Positions 1-5,571 of a stretch of DNA of 7,466 nt are shown here, piece by piece. The notes under the pieces were generated by a model. The model was given only the letters and a program-made list of their open reading frames with translations. It did no database searches and had not been told where the DNA came from. The position numbers were made by a program, and so were the translations under genes. Source of the DNA: Candidatus Atribacteria bacterium (GTDB lineage: Bacteria; Atribacterota; Atribacteria; Atribacterales; Atribacteraceae); the NCBI GenBank assembly GCA_003561145.1, contig PWXL01000237.1:1-7466 (forward strand). The letters are read 5' to 3'. The stretch's first letter is position 1. Each line of letters begins with the position of its first letter.

Positions 1-181
1 CCAGGATATTGAGCAGGGTGGACTTCCCCGATCCGGAAGGGCCCATCACCGCGACGAAGTCCCCTCTTTCCACCGTGAAACTGACTTCCCGCAGGGCGTG
101 TACCTCGAACCCTTCACCCCGGTAGACCTTACTGACCGTATCCACTTTGATGACAGGCACTGCACGTGTTTGGGTATGCAT
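1..181 (-). CDS. ABC transporter ATP-binding protein, MacB/LolD type (N-terminal part, cut by window edge)
   Basis: The first 60 codons of an ABC ATPase are read on the minus strand and run off the window at base 1. The translation begins MHTQTRAVPVIKVDTVSKVY and contains a perfect Walker A, GPSGSGKST (residues 47-55), followed by LLNIL. The run GDFVAVMGPSGSGKST is typical of the MacB/LolD (FtsE-like) branch, whose members energise FtsX-type permeases. These power extrusion of drugs, peptides or lipoproteins from the inner membrane or periplasm rather than import. The start ATG (179-181) shares its A with the TAA stop of the adaptor gene (TAATG), so translation is probably coupled. The signature, Walker B and H-loop lie outside the window. 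A cognate permease is expected just beyond base 1, as a separate gene or fused. Family assignment is firm; the substrate is unknown. Confidence 0.93.
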   Translation of the reverse strand, partial: MHTQTRAVPVIKVDTVSKVYRGEGFEVHALREVSFTVERGDFVAVMGPSGSGKSTLLNIL

Positions 182-1470
182 TACCTACTTCCTCCCCAGA
201 AGGGGGGGGTTCCCGAACGCGAAGAAGCTGTGTTTTGAGGTACCACGGCAATACCCAGTACTTCATCGCCTTCTGCAAGACCCTCGGTTATTTCGATATA
301 TGTTTCACTGCGCAGGCCCACCCTGACCTGGCGGGTCTGGGGTCTCCCGCCCTCCCCTCGTACAGTCACAGTATACCCCTGGGGAGTTTCCTGCACCGCA
401 TCGAGCGGCAGCACCAGAACGTCGGAACGGGATTCGAGCACCACTTCCACATCCACGGTCATGCCGCTTCTGAGCATCCCGTCAGGGTTCGGAACCAGTG
501 CGTTCACTTCGTATGTTACGATATTGTCTATCACCACACCCTCATAAGCGACGGAACTGACCTCTCCCTCGAAATGGTGGTCGGGAAGGGCGTCCGGTGT
601 AATAAAGGCGGGGATTCCCTCGTGCACGCGGGGAATATCGATCTCGTTTATGGGGACCGATGCTTTCATGATATCGAGGTCTGCTATCACCACCATGTTT
701 CTCCCCAGGCTTGATGCGGGATCTACCAGATCTCCCGTTTTCACTTCTATCTCGATCACCGTACCGTCAATGGGAGAACGCACAACGGCGGCTTCCACCT
801 TGTCACGGGCGGTCTCGAGATCCGCCTCCGCTTTGGCCAGCCGGGCCTCGGCCACCGCGATATCCTCGGGTTCTGCACCCTTAACGAGTTTTTCCCAGTT
901 TTTCTCCGCCACCTCCAGGCGCTTCTCCAAAGACCGGACCTCCCGTTCGCTTTCCCGCAGCGTGCGGCTGGCGATACCGTTGCGCATGGCAAGGAGCATA
1001 TTGCTCTCGTACTCTTCTTCGGCCCTTTCCAGGGCGATGCGGGCGTCTTCGAGCGTTGACTCGGCTTGCGCGATTTCCGCTTCATCCGGTCCTTCCAGGA
1101 GAGAGTCGAGCTCGGAACGCAGGGAAAGGACGTCGGCTTCGGCTTGTTTCAAGCGCACGTTCCATTCGCTGACGTCCAGGATGATGAGGGGTTCTCCTTC
1201 TTCCACCCGCTCTCCCTTTTCCACCAGGATCTCCTTGACCGTTCCTTCCACCTCGGTGCTGATTTCCACCCGGTCTGATGAGTTGAGGGTTCCCAGGGCG
1301 GAAACCGTCTCTGCGATATCACTGTGTTCCACTCTTACCGCGGGGCCGAGCTCGTCAAAAAGCGGGGCGTCTGCGGCATCGAGGTTGCGGAAACGATGTA
1401 CAGCGAAGACGCTCACCCCCACTACTACCACAAGTGAGAGCAGTAGGAAAATCTTTCTTTTATTGTTCAT
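181..1470 (-). CDS. HlyD/MacA-family periplasmic adaptor (membrane fusion protein) of ABC efflux system
   Basis: A 429-residue periplasmic adaptor that should bridge an inner-membrane ABC permease and the TolC-like channel encoded just upstream. Residues 1-24 form a basic start (MNNKRK) and a single hydrophobic segment with no lipobox Cys, so it is probably anchored by one N-terminal membrane helix. The first lipoyl/barrel-sandwich half is at about 66-100, including VEGTVKEILVEKGERVEEGE. A long coiled-coil hairpin rich in A, E, R and L spans about 103-228. The second lipoyl half starts at RSPIDGTVIEI (231-241), and beta-barrel and membrane-proximal domains follow. The tail SRSGTPPFWGG resembles Gly/Pro-rich tails of MacA-type adaptors. 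At the hairpin tip the usual TolC-docking R and L are N157 and A161, with only S168 kept. The start ATG overlaps the channel gene's TGA (ATGA), and the stop overlaps the ATPase start. The substrate cannot be read from the sequence. Confidence 0.93.
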   Translation of the reverse strand: MNNKRKIFLLLSLVVVVGVSVFAVHRFRNLDAADAPLFDELGPAVRVEHSDIAETVSALGTLNSSDRVEISTEVEGTVKEILVEKGERVEEGEPLIILDVSEWNVRLKQAEADVLSLRSELDSLLEGPDEAEIAQAESTLEDARIALERAEEEYESNMLLAMRNGIASRTLRESEREVRSLEKRLEVAEKNWEKLVKGAEPEDIAVAEARLAKAEADLETARDKVEAAVVRSPIDGTVIEIEVKTGDLVDPASSLGRNMVVIADLDIMKASVPINEIDIPRVHEGIPAFITPDALPDHHFEGEVSSVAYEGVVIDNIVTYEVNALVPNPDGMLRSGMTVDVEVVLESRSDVLVLPLDAVQETPQGYTVTVRGEGGRPQTRQVRVGLRSETYIEITEGLAEGDEVLGIAVVPQNTASSRSGTPPFWGGSR

Positions 1471-2900
1471 AGGTCATTCATTCCTGTTATCTCGTTGAGC
1501 GGGATAGCCACACCCGCTGTCTGGTAGAGCCTGGCGAGCGCCAGCATGGCTTCGTGCGAGCTTTCATCCTCGTTCAGGCGGGCCAGCAGGAACTGGTATT
1601 CGGCGGCATGGAACTCCCGGTCGGTTATGAAACCTTCCCGCATCTGCTGTTCCCTTGCTACGAAGTTTTTATGCTCGATCCGGCTGGAGAGGGTGGCCAG
1701 CTGATAACGGTTGGCGGTGCGCAGCACCTCCTGGTAGGCTTCCTCGATGTCGAGTTCGAGCGTATCTCTGCGGGCCTGGAGCCGCCGTTCAAGCTGCTGG
1801 GTGCGGATTTCCCCCTGGCGCTCCCGCTCCCGCCCCATGCCCCCGTCAAAGGGAACCCAGGTGACCTCTATTCCCGCTCCCCAGCCGGTGTCCCGGGGAG
1901 AGAACTCTCCCGCTGCCGTATTGTGGAGGGTAAAATCATCTCTATCGGTTACCTGTCCCCGCAGTTCCCATCCCAGGTCCCACTGCGGGCTTTGCGAGCC
2001 CAGGGTAAAAGACCAGTCTTCTTCGACCAGTGTGCCTGTCACCCCGATGCGGGGCTGGCGGGCCCGCCGCACATCATCGAGATCCAAACGAACTTTTTCC
2101 AGTTCATCGGTGATTTCCAAAAGTCCGGGGTGATCCTCCCGGGCACGGGAGAGGAGAGAAGCAAGATCAGGATGCATGCCGTTCGGCACAAAGGTGTTTT
2201 CCAGTACCGGTCGTGTCCCCTTTGCCAGGCCTAAGAGCCGGTTCAGCCTCTCACGGGCAAGATGGAGGGCGGTTTCCGAGCGCTCCAGGTTGAACTCCGC
2301 TTCAATGAGCCTCTGTTCGGCTCCCAAGAGATCCTGCTTGGTGGCGTTCCTCTGCCCGAAAAGGACCAGTGTGTCCTCGTAGGCGGTTTCCGCCATCTGC
2401 GCGGCCATCCGGTTGGCATCCCTTATCCGCTCTTCGGTGAGAACGTTAAAGTAGGCTCCCATCACCTGTATGGTGACGTCATCCCTGGTGAGCAGAAGCT
2501 GTCGCACGGCCGCCTCAAGGTCGATCTCGGCCTTGCGTGTGTCTGTGGGCTCAATACCGATACCCCGCAGGGGGATAACGTCCTGCACCATCACCTCTAC
2601 TCCGGAAGAGAATTCCCCGGTGATACCGAGGGACCCCTTGAGGGTGACGGTGGGATCGAAGGTCTCTTCTTCTGCGATGCGCAGGGCGGAGCGGGATATT
2701 TCCACAGCGTCGCGGGAATCGAGCATGGATAAGTTGTATTCCCATGCATGTTCGACCGCTTCTATCAGGGAGAGCGTACCTTGCCGTGACGGTATTTCCT
2801 CCCCCCTGGCATAAGGGGCCATCCATACAAGCCATAGAAGAAGGAAAAGCAGCAAAGCACCGCTTTTCAGGAGTTCTCTTTGCCTTCGAGTTTTCTTCAC
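1467..2900 (-). CDS. TolC-like outer-membrane efflux protein
   Basis: An outer-membrane channel of the TolC/OMF family. With the chosen GTG start it has 477 residues, close to the family's usual length. It begins with a basic stretch (VKKTRRQREL), a hydrophobic core (ALLLFLLLWLVWM) and a likely signal-peptidase I site after APYARG. No lipobox Cys is seen, so it is not a lipoprotein. The two OMF repeats are visible: LSLIEAVEHAWEYN opens the first half, with helices to RERLNRLLGL, and the second half runs from the ITDELEKVRLDL region to the C-terminal helices. I prefer GTG at 2898-2900 because GAGGTGA (complement of 2906-2912) sits 5 nt before it. The in-frame ATG at 2916-2918, which gives 483 residues, has no visible ribosome binding site. 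The gene lies between the MarR gene and the adaptor, consistent with a tripartite efflux pump under MarR control. Confidence 0.92.
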   Translation of the reverse strand: MKKTRRQRELLKSGALLLFLLLWLVWMAPYARGEEIPSRQGTLSLIEAVEHAWEYNLSMLDSRDAVEISRSALRIAEEETFDPTVTLKGSLGITGEFSSGVEVMVQDVIPLRGIGIEPTDTRKAEIDLEAAVRQLLLTRDDVTIQVMGAYFNVLTEERIRDANRMAAQMAETAYEDTLVLFGQRNATKQDLLGAEQRLIEAEFNLERSETALHLARERLNRLLGLAKGTRPVLENTFVPNGMHPDLASLLSRAREDHPGLLEITDELEKVRLDLDDVRRARQPRIGVTGTLVEEDWSFTLGSQSPQWDLGWELRGQVTDRDDFTLHNTAAGEFSPRDTGWGAGIEVTWVPFDGGMGRERERQGEIRTQQLERRLQARRDTLELDIEEAYQEVLRTANRYQLATLSSRIEHKNFVAREQQMREGFITDREFHAAEYQFLLARLNEDESSHEAMLALARLYQTAGVAIPLNEITGMNDL

Positions 2901-2905
2901 TGGTT

Positions 2906-2912
2906 TCACCTC
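2906..2912 (-). promoter_or_regulatory. Ribosome binding site that decides the TolC-like gene start
   Basis: Read on the minus strand, GAGGTGA is a seven-base match to the anti-Shine-Dalgarno complement and lies 5 nt upstream of the GTG at 2898-2900. The upstream ATG at 2916-2918 is preceded by CAACCCATAAC, which has no purine-rich ribosome binding site. This supports the shorter GTG-initiated product. It is a sequence match, not a measured start. Confidence 0.6.
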
Positions 2913-2937
2913 GAGCATGTTATGGGTTGAAGGTTGT

Positions 2938-3366
2938 TCACAGTCGTTCCTCGATCTTGATCAAGATATTCTTGAGCGTCTCTATTTCTTTTTGTGAGAG
3001 ATGTTCCAAAAATTTTTTCGTTGACTCGAGAGCGTTCTGATTCATACTATACAAAAGTATCTTTCCATCCTTGGTCAGTTCAACAAGCACCTGGCGGCGG
3101 TCCGTGATGCCCGGATACCTGCTTACCAAACCCTTTTCCACCAACCGGTCGACTGTGGCGGTGGGAGTGCTCACCGCGACACCGAGATCATCAGCGATTT
3201 GTTTCATATTTTTCGGTGTAGTATCTCCAATGACATAGAGGGTTTTCGCTTCGGCCATGGTCAGGTTTTCCAGTTCTTTTTGCAATGCTTTCTGGTTGGA
3301 TTTTTCAATCCTATCAGCAATTCGGAAAAATAAAGTTGTTACGAAAAGCGCATCTTGTTCCGTCAT
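2938..3366 (-). CDS. MarR-family transcriptional regulator
   Basis: A 142-residue protein of typical MarR length, expected to act as a dimeric winged-helix DNA-binding repressor (less often activator) of the efflux operon it heads. Helices at about 5-45 provide the dimer interface. The helix-turn-helix is about 53-79: MKQIADDLGVAVSTPTATVD covers the first helix and recognition helix, then RLVEKGLVSR. The wing carries the family's D-x-R-R signature, ITDRRQVLVELTKDG (D89, R90, R91). C-terminal helices return to the dimer interface. The ATG at 3364-3366 has a good ribosome binding site (TGAGGA, 6 nt upstream). The next gene starts 37 nt after the stop (19 nt if the upstream ATG is used). A palindrome over the operon promoter is a likely binding site, implying autoregulation. 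The effector ligand cannot be inferred. Confidence 0.93.
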   Translation of the reverse strand: MTEQDALFVTTLFFRIADRIEKSNQKALQKELENLTMAEAKTLYVIGDTTPKNMKQIADDLGVAVSTPTATVDRLVEKGLVSRYPGITDRRQVLVELTKDGKILLYSMNQNALESTKKFLEHLSQKEIETLKNILIKIEERL

Positions 3367-3394
3367 AATATATCCTCAGTAGTATGTATTCCGA

Positions 3395-3415
3395 AATATC
3401 CGGAACACGGATATT
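3395..3415. promoter_or_regulatory. 21-bp inverted repeat, candidate MarR operator
   Basis: A perfect 8-bp inverted repeat, AATATCCG (3395-3402) and CGGATATT (3408-3415), is separated by GAACA. It covers the predicted -10 box and start point of the MarR operon and ends 29 bp before the MarR start codon. Size, symmetry and location fit a MarR-dimer operator that blocks RNA polymerase. A smaller nested repeat, TTCCG (3389-3393) with CGGAA (3401-3405), and an outer GTATGT (3382-3387) / ACATAC (3417-3422) pair surround it with different centres. Binding by this particular protein is inferred. Confidence 0.6.
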
Positions 3416-3439
3416 AACATACACATATAACTCGATCAA
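3411..3439 (-). promoter_or_regulatory. Probable sigma-70-type promoter of the MarR-efflux operon
   Basis: On the minus strand, TTGATC (complement of 3434-3439; 4/6 to TTGACA) is followed after exactly 17 bp by TAATAT (complement of 3411-3416; 4/6 to TATAAT). Transcription would start near 3404, about 38 nt upstream of the MarR start codon. Placement, spacing and the overlapping palindrome support this, but the boxes are not perfect and the call rests on sequence only. Confidence 0.5.
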
Positions 3440-3510
3440 GAGAGAAAGATTCCCCCTGCCAAATTTTTTTGTATAGAACGGAAATGTACGCAAAAATATT
3501 CGAAAAAATG

Positions 3511-3539
3511 ATGAAGAGAAAGAAGGAATCAGTTACAAT
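3511..3539 (+). promoter_or_regulatory. Weak candidate promoter for the aminotransferase gene
   Basis: TACAAT (3534-3539) matches TATAAT at 5 of 6 positions. A poor -35 box, ATGAAG (3511-3516; 3/6), lies 17 bp upstream. Transcription near 3546 would give a leader of about 40 nt containing the AGGAGG site. The whole stretch 3441-3570 is A/T-rich, so such matches arise easily and other choices exist. Confidence 0.25.
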
Positions 3540-3572
3540 AAGTATTCATTTATATACAGATATATAGAATAT

Positions 3573-3578
3573 AGGAGG
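3573..3578 (+). promoter_or_regulatory. Strong ribosome binding site before a TTG start
   Basis: A perfect AGGAGG lies 8 nt upstream of TTG at 3587-3589. The only closer ATG (3579-3581) reads Met-Phe-His and stops at once, so the site can only serve the TTG-initiated aminotransferase frame. Confidence 0.75.
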
Positions 3579-3586
3579 ATGTTTCA

Positions 3587-4801
3587 TTGAAACTTGAAGT
3601 ACTGTCTTGTTCGCAGCGAGGAGAAAGAATGCCGTCTTCGCCGATCCGAACACTTCAAGGGGCGGCTGAATCAGCGAAGAAACGAGGGATTCATGTATAT
3701 CATTTGAACATAGGCCAACCGGACATCGCTACCCCGCAAGCCATTCTACAGGGATTCACGCGCTTTAACGAAAATGTATTGGAGTATAGTCCTTCTAATG
3801 GTATTCCTACCCTGCGGGAAGCTATCTCCGGGTATTTTTCTCGCCGCCGTATTGCAGTTCACCCGGATGATATCGCCGTCACGGTAGGAGGAAGCGAGGC
3901 ACTTCTTTTTTCGCTTGCCGCTGTATGTGATCCAGGAGACGAAATCATTGTCCCGGAGCCTTTTTACGCGAATTATCTTGGTTTTGCCACCATGCTCTCG
4001 GTCAAGGTCGTGCCGCTTCCCACAATAATAGACACCGGCTTCCACCTGCCGGACCGGCACTTCATTGAAAAGTACGTGACGGAGAAAACGCGTGCGATTC
4101 TCTTTTCTTCACCCGGAAACCCCACCGGTACCGTGTTTTCCAAGAAGGAACTGATAGATTTAGCGGAAATAGCCAGCCGATCGGGTATATATATTATTGC
4201 CGATGAGGTATACCGGGAATTTGTGTATGACCTGGATACCGAATTTGTTTCCGTCCTCGAATTTGCGGAAATGACCGACCACATCATTGTGACAGATTCG
4301 ATCTCCAAGCGTTTTTCTTCCTGTGGAGCGCGTATAGGATGTATCATCTCCAAGAACAGGGCTTTTATGCAGGTGGTGGAAAAATTTGCACAGGCCAGGT
4401 TGTCGCCTCCTACCGTAGGCCAGGTAGCCGCAGAAGCAGGATACCGTATGGATCCCTCCTACTTTGAACCTATTCGGAGAGAATACCGCAAAAGGAGAGA
4501 TGCTGTGGCCGAAGGCCTCGCCTTCATCCCGGGAGCAAAATTCCGTGTTCCGGAAGGGGCTTTTTATTTTATGGCCCGGCTTCCTCTTACCGACACTCAA
4601 ATATTTTGCAGATTTCTTCTCACGGATTTCGATTACCAGGGCAAAACCGTCATGCTGGCTCCCGGCGCTGGTTTCTATTCCACCCCCGGCTTGGGTACAG
4701 ACGAAGTAAGAATAGCTTATATATTGGAAGTAAAAAAGCTTAGCGAGGCTATGAACATTATCCGTCACGGCGTACAGGCCTATCACAAACTTACGGGATA
4801 A
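3587..4801 (+). CDS. Pyridoxal-phosphate-dependent aminotransferase, class I/II (aspartate-aminotransferase-like)
   Basis: A complete 404-residue fold-type I aminotransferase, presumably cytosolic, transferring an amino group between an amino acid and a 2-oxo acid. Visible landmarks are HLNIGQPDIATP (39-50), the cofactor-phosphate region VGGSEAL (100-106), SSPGNPTGT (174-182, with N178), and IIADEVYREF (203-212, with D206 for the pyridine nitrogen and Y209). The Schiff-base lysine lies in DSISKRFSSCGARIG (K241, with R249 for cofactor phosphate). Near the C-terminus, DEVRIAYILE carries the Arg that normally binds the substrate carboxylate. The DSISKR-SSCGARIG form is typical of AspB/AspC-like enzymes annotated as aspartate or broad-range aminotransferases; substrate is not decidable here. 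The start is TTG with AGGAGG 8 nt upstream; translation then begins MKLEVLSCSQRGERMPSSPI. It is divergent from the MarR operon, and the PIN-like gene follows after 32 nt. Confidence 0.93.
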   Translation: MKLEVLSCSQRGERMPSSPIRTLQGAAESAKKRGIHVYHLNIGQPDIATPQAILQGFTRFNENVLEYSPSNGIPTLREAISGYFSRRRIAVHPDDIAVTVGGSEALLFSLAAVCDPGDEIIVPEPFYANYLGFATMLSVKVVPLPTIIDTGFHLPDRHFIEKYVTEKTRAILFSSPGNPTGTVFSKKELIDLAEIASRSGIYIIADEVYREFVYDLDTEFVSVLEFAEMTDHIIVTDSISKRFSSCGARIGCIISKNRAFMQVVEKFAQARLSPPTVGQVAAEAGYRMDPSYFEPIRREYRKRRDAVAEGLAFIPGAKFRVPEGAFYFMARLPLTDTQIFCRFLLTDFDYQGKTVMLAPGAGFYSTPGLGTDEVRIAYILEVKKLSEAMNIIRHGVQAYHKLTG

Positions 4802-4828
4802 CTCTCCGCTAATGTTGTTAAGGGAGTT
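4800..4828 (+). promoter_or_regulatory. Weak hairpin covering the ribosome binding site of the PIN-like gene
   Basis: AACTC (4800-4804) can pair with GAGTT (4824-4828). After a one-base bulge, CC (4806-4807) can pair with GG (4822-4823), leaving a 14-nt loop. The 3' arm includes most of AGGGAG (4821-4826), the ribosome binding site of the gene starting at 4834. The 5' arm overlaps the aminotransferase stop codon. No T-run follows, so it is not an intrinsic terminator. It could couple translation of the two genes, but the stem is short and could be chance. Confidence 0.3.
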
Positions 4829-4833
4829 TCACC

Positions 4834-5421
4834 ATGAAAAATATATTAATAGTTGACTATGAAAACCAGCGGGATCTCTCTTTGGAGTCCTTGGACCCGG
4901 AAATACTGGAGGTTTGGTTTTTCGTAGGCAAGACACAAAATAAACTTCCCTTCGAGCTTGTGGCTTCCACGCAGCATTTTGGTAATTCTCTGCGTTGGAT
5001 CAAGATCGAAGGAGATGGAAAAAACAACCTCGATTTTCATATCGTATTTGAGCTTGGACGTCTTTCGACCCAAATAAACACCGTGAAAGAAGTTTTTGTA
5101 CTCTCACGCGATAAAGGATTCGACGCTGTAATCGAGTATATCAACCGTACCGGTCTCAATGTGAAGCGCGTGGTAAATCTCTCCCAGCTTCCGAGTTCCG
5201 AGCAGATTGCCCCCAGCTCCAGGCATACAGAGCCCGTCATCGCGAATCTTTCCAAGATATCCCCCTCAAGGCGTCCGCGTACCCGTTCTTCCCTGGCAAC
5301 TCATCTGAAAAATACTTTCAGCGGGAAAATAGGTCCTGAAGATATAGAGACGGTCATCGAAGAGCTGTTTATCATGGGGAAAATTTCCGAAAGCGGCAAC
5401 AGGCTTACCTACGATCTCTGA
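4834..5421 (+). CDS. PIN-like (PIN_7-type) domain protein, putative ribonuclease with C-terminal winged-helix-like segment
   Basis: A complete 195-residue protein. The N-terminal part (1-118) matches the pattern I know for the PIN-like/NYN-related family in bacteria. It has an acidic first strand IVDYEN (6-11: D8, E10, N11), then FFVGKTQNKLPFELV (29-43), then GDGKNNLDFHIVFELGRL (60-77, with D67), and VLSRDKGFDAVI (89-100, with D93 and D97). These acidic residues would form the metal site expected for RNase activity. A basic, proline-rich linker (about 120-150, including PSRRPRTR) leads to a small helical segment with a beta-hairpin-like end (about 152-195, ELFIMGKISESGNRLTYDL) resembling a winged helix. 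ATG 4834 has AGGGAG 7 nt upstream. It lies 32 nt after the aminotransferase and is probably co-transcribed. RNA cleavage and any target are inferred from the fold only. Confidence 0.85.
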   Translation: MKNILIVDYENQRDLSLESLDPEILEVWFFVGKTQNKLPFELVASTQHFGNSLRWIKIEGDGKNNLDFHIVFELGRLSTQINTVKEVFVLSRDKGFDAVIEYINRTGLNVKRVVNLSQLPSSEQIAPSSRHTEPVIANLSKISPSRRPRTRSSLATHLKNTFSGKIGPEDIETVIEELFIMGKISESGNRLTYDL

Positions 5422-5444
5422 GAAATTGATCAGCAGATTTTTTT
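5414..5444 (+). terminator. Possible intrinsic terminator after the PIN-like gene
   Basis: ATCTCTGA (5414-5421) can pair with TCAG-C-AGAT (5430-5438). This gives an 8-bp stem with a single bulged C at 5434 and an 8-nt loop, followed directly by a run of T to 5444 and a second T-rich stretch. The stem overlaps the TGA stop codon. It is A/T-rich and imperfect, so termination may be partial, but the position between two transcription units fits. Confidence 0.4.
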
Positions 5445-5459
5445 AATTTTTTCAAGGAC

Positions 5460-5477
5460 ATTTCCCATCCCGGAAAT
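5460..5477. promoter_or_regulatory. Inverted repeat upstream of the second exporter operon, possible operator
   Basis: ATTTCC (5460-5465) and GGAAAT (5472-5477) form a perfect 6-bp inverted repeat with a 6-bp spacer in the 150-bp spacer before the second adaptor gene. It lies against AATAAT (5475-5480; 5/6 to TATAAT), which has only a poor -35 match, TTCAAG (5451-5456), 18 bp upstream. A promoter/operator role is plausible but weakly supported. The repeat differs in arms and spacing from the MarR-promoter palindrome. Confidence 0.25.
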
Positions 5478-5571
5478 AATCTACTGTTTTACTGGTTATC
5501 GGAAAAGTTAACCTGCCTCTCGCTGGAGGTATCGAGAATGTACATGTATTGAAAGTTTACAGGGGGAAAAC

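Noticed and set aside
650..1498. A 282-codon open frame on the plus strand opposite the left-hand adaptor gene
   Set aside because: Its translation is low-complexity (Ser/Arg/Thr-rich), as expected for the antisense of a coiled-coil gene rich in Glu, Ala, Arg and Leu. It lacks a ribosome binding site and recognisable domains.
1554..2234. A 226-codon open frame on the plus strand opposite the TolC-like gene
   Set aside because: It lies wholly inside a well-supported gene on the other strand, and no domain or plausible start signal is visible.
3461..3475. T-run (AAATTTTTTT) in the divergent spacer as a terminator
   Set aside because: No stem with complementary arms precedes it, and both flanking genes are divergent, so no transcript is expected to end here.
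3508..3567. A 19-residue reading frame (MMKRKKESVTISIHLYTDI) in the leader before the aminotransferase
   Set aside because: It has no ribosome binding site before its ATG and lies in A/T-rich spacer. It shows no attenuator-like codon run.
4160..4786. A 208-codon open frame on the minus strand opposite the aminotransferase
   Set aside because: The plus-strand aminotransferase has every family motif, and the reverse frame has no recognisable motif or ribosome binding site.
4834..5421. PIN-like protein as the toxin of a toxin-antitoxin module
   Set aside because: The upstream partner is a full-length aminotransferase, and no small antitoxin-like gene is found on either side.
3389..5477. Idea that the TTCC/GGAA repeats at 3389-3405 and 5460-5477 are copies of one operator controlling both exporters
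   Set aside because: Arm sequences and spacing differ (9 versus 6 bases between TTCC and GGAA), so shared regulation is not supported by the sequence.
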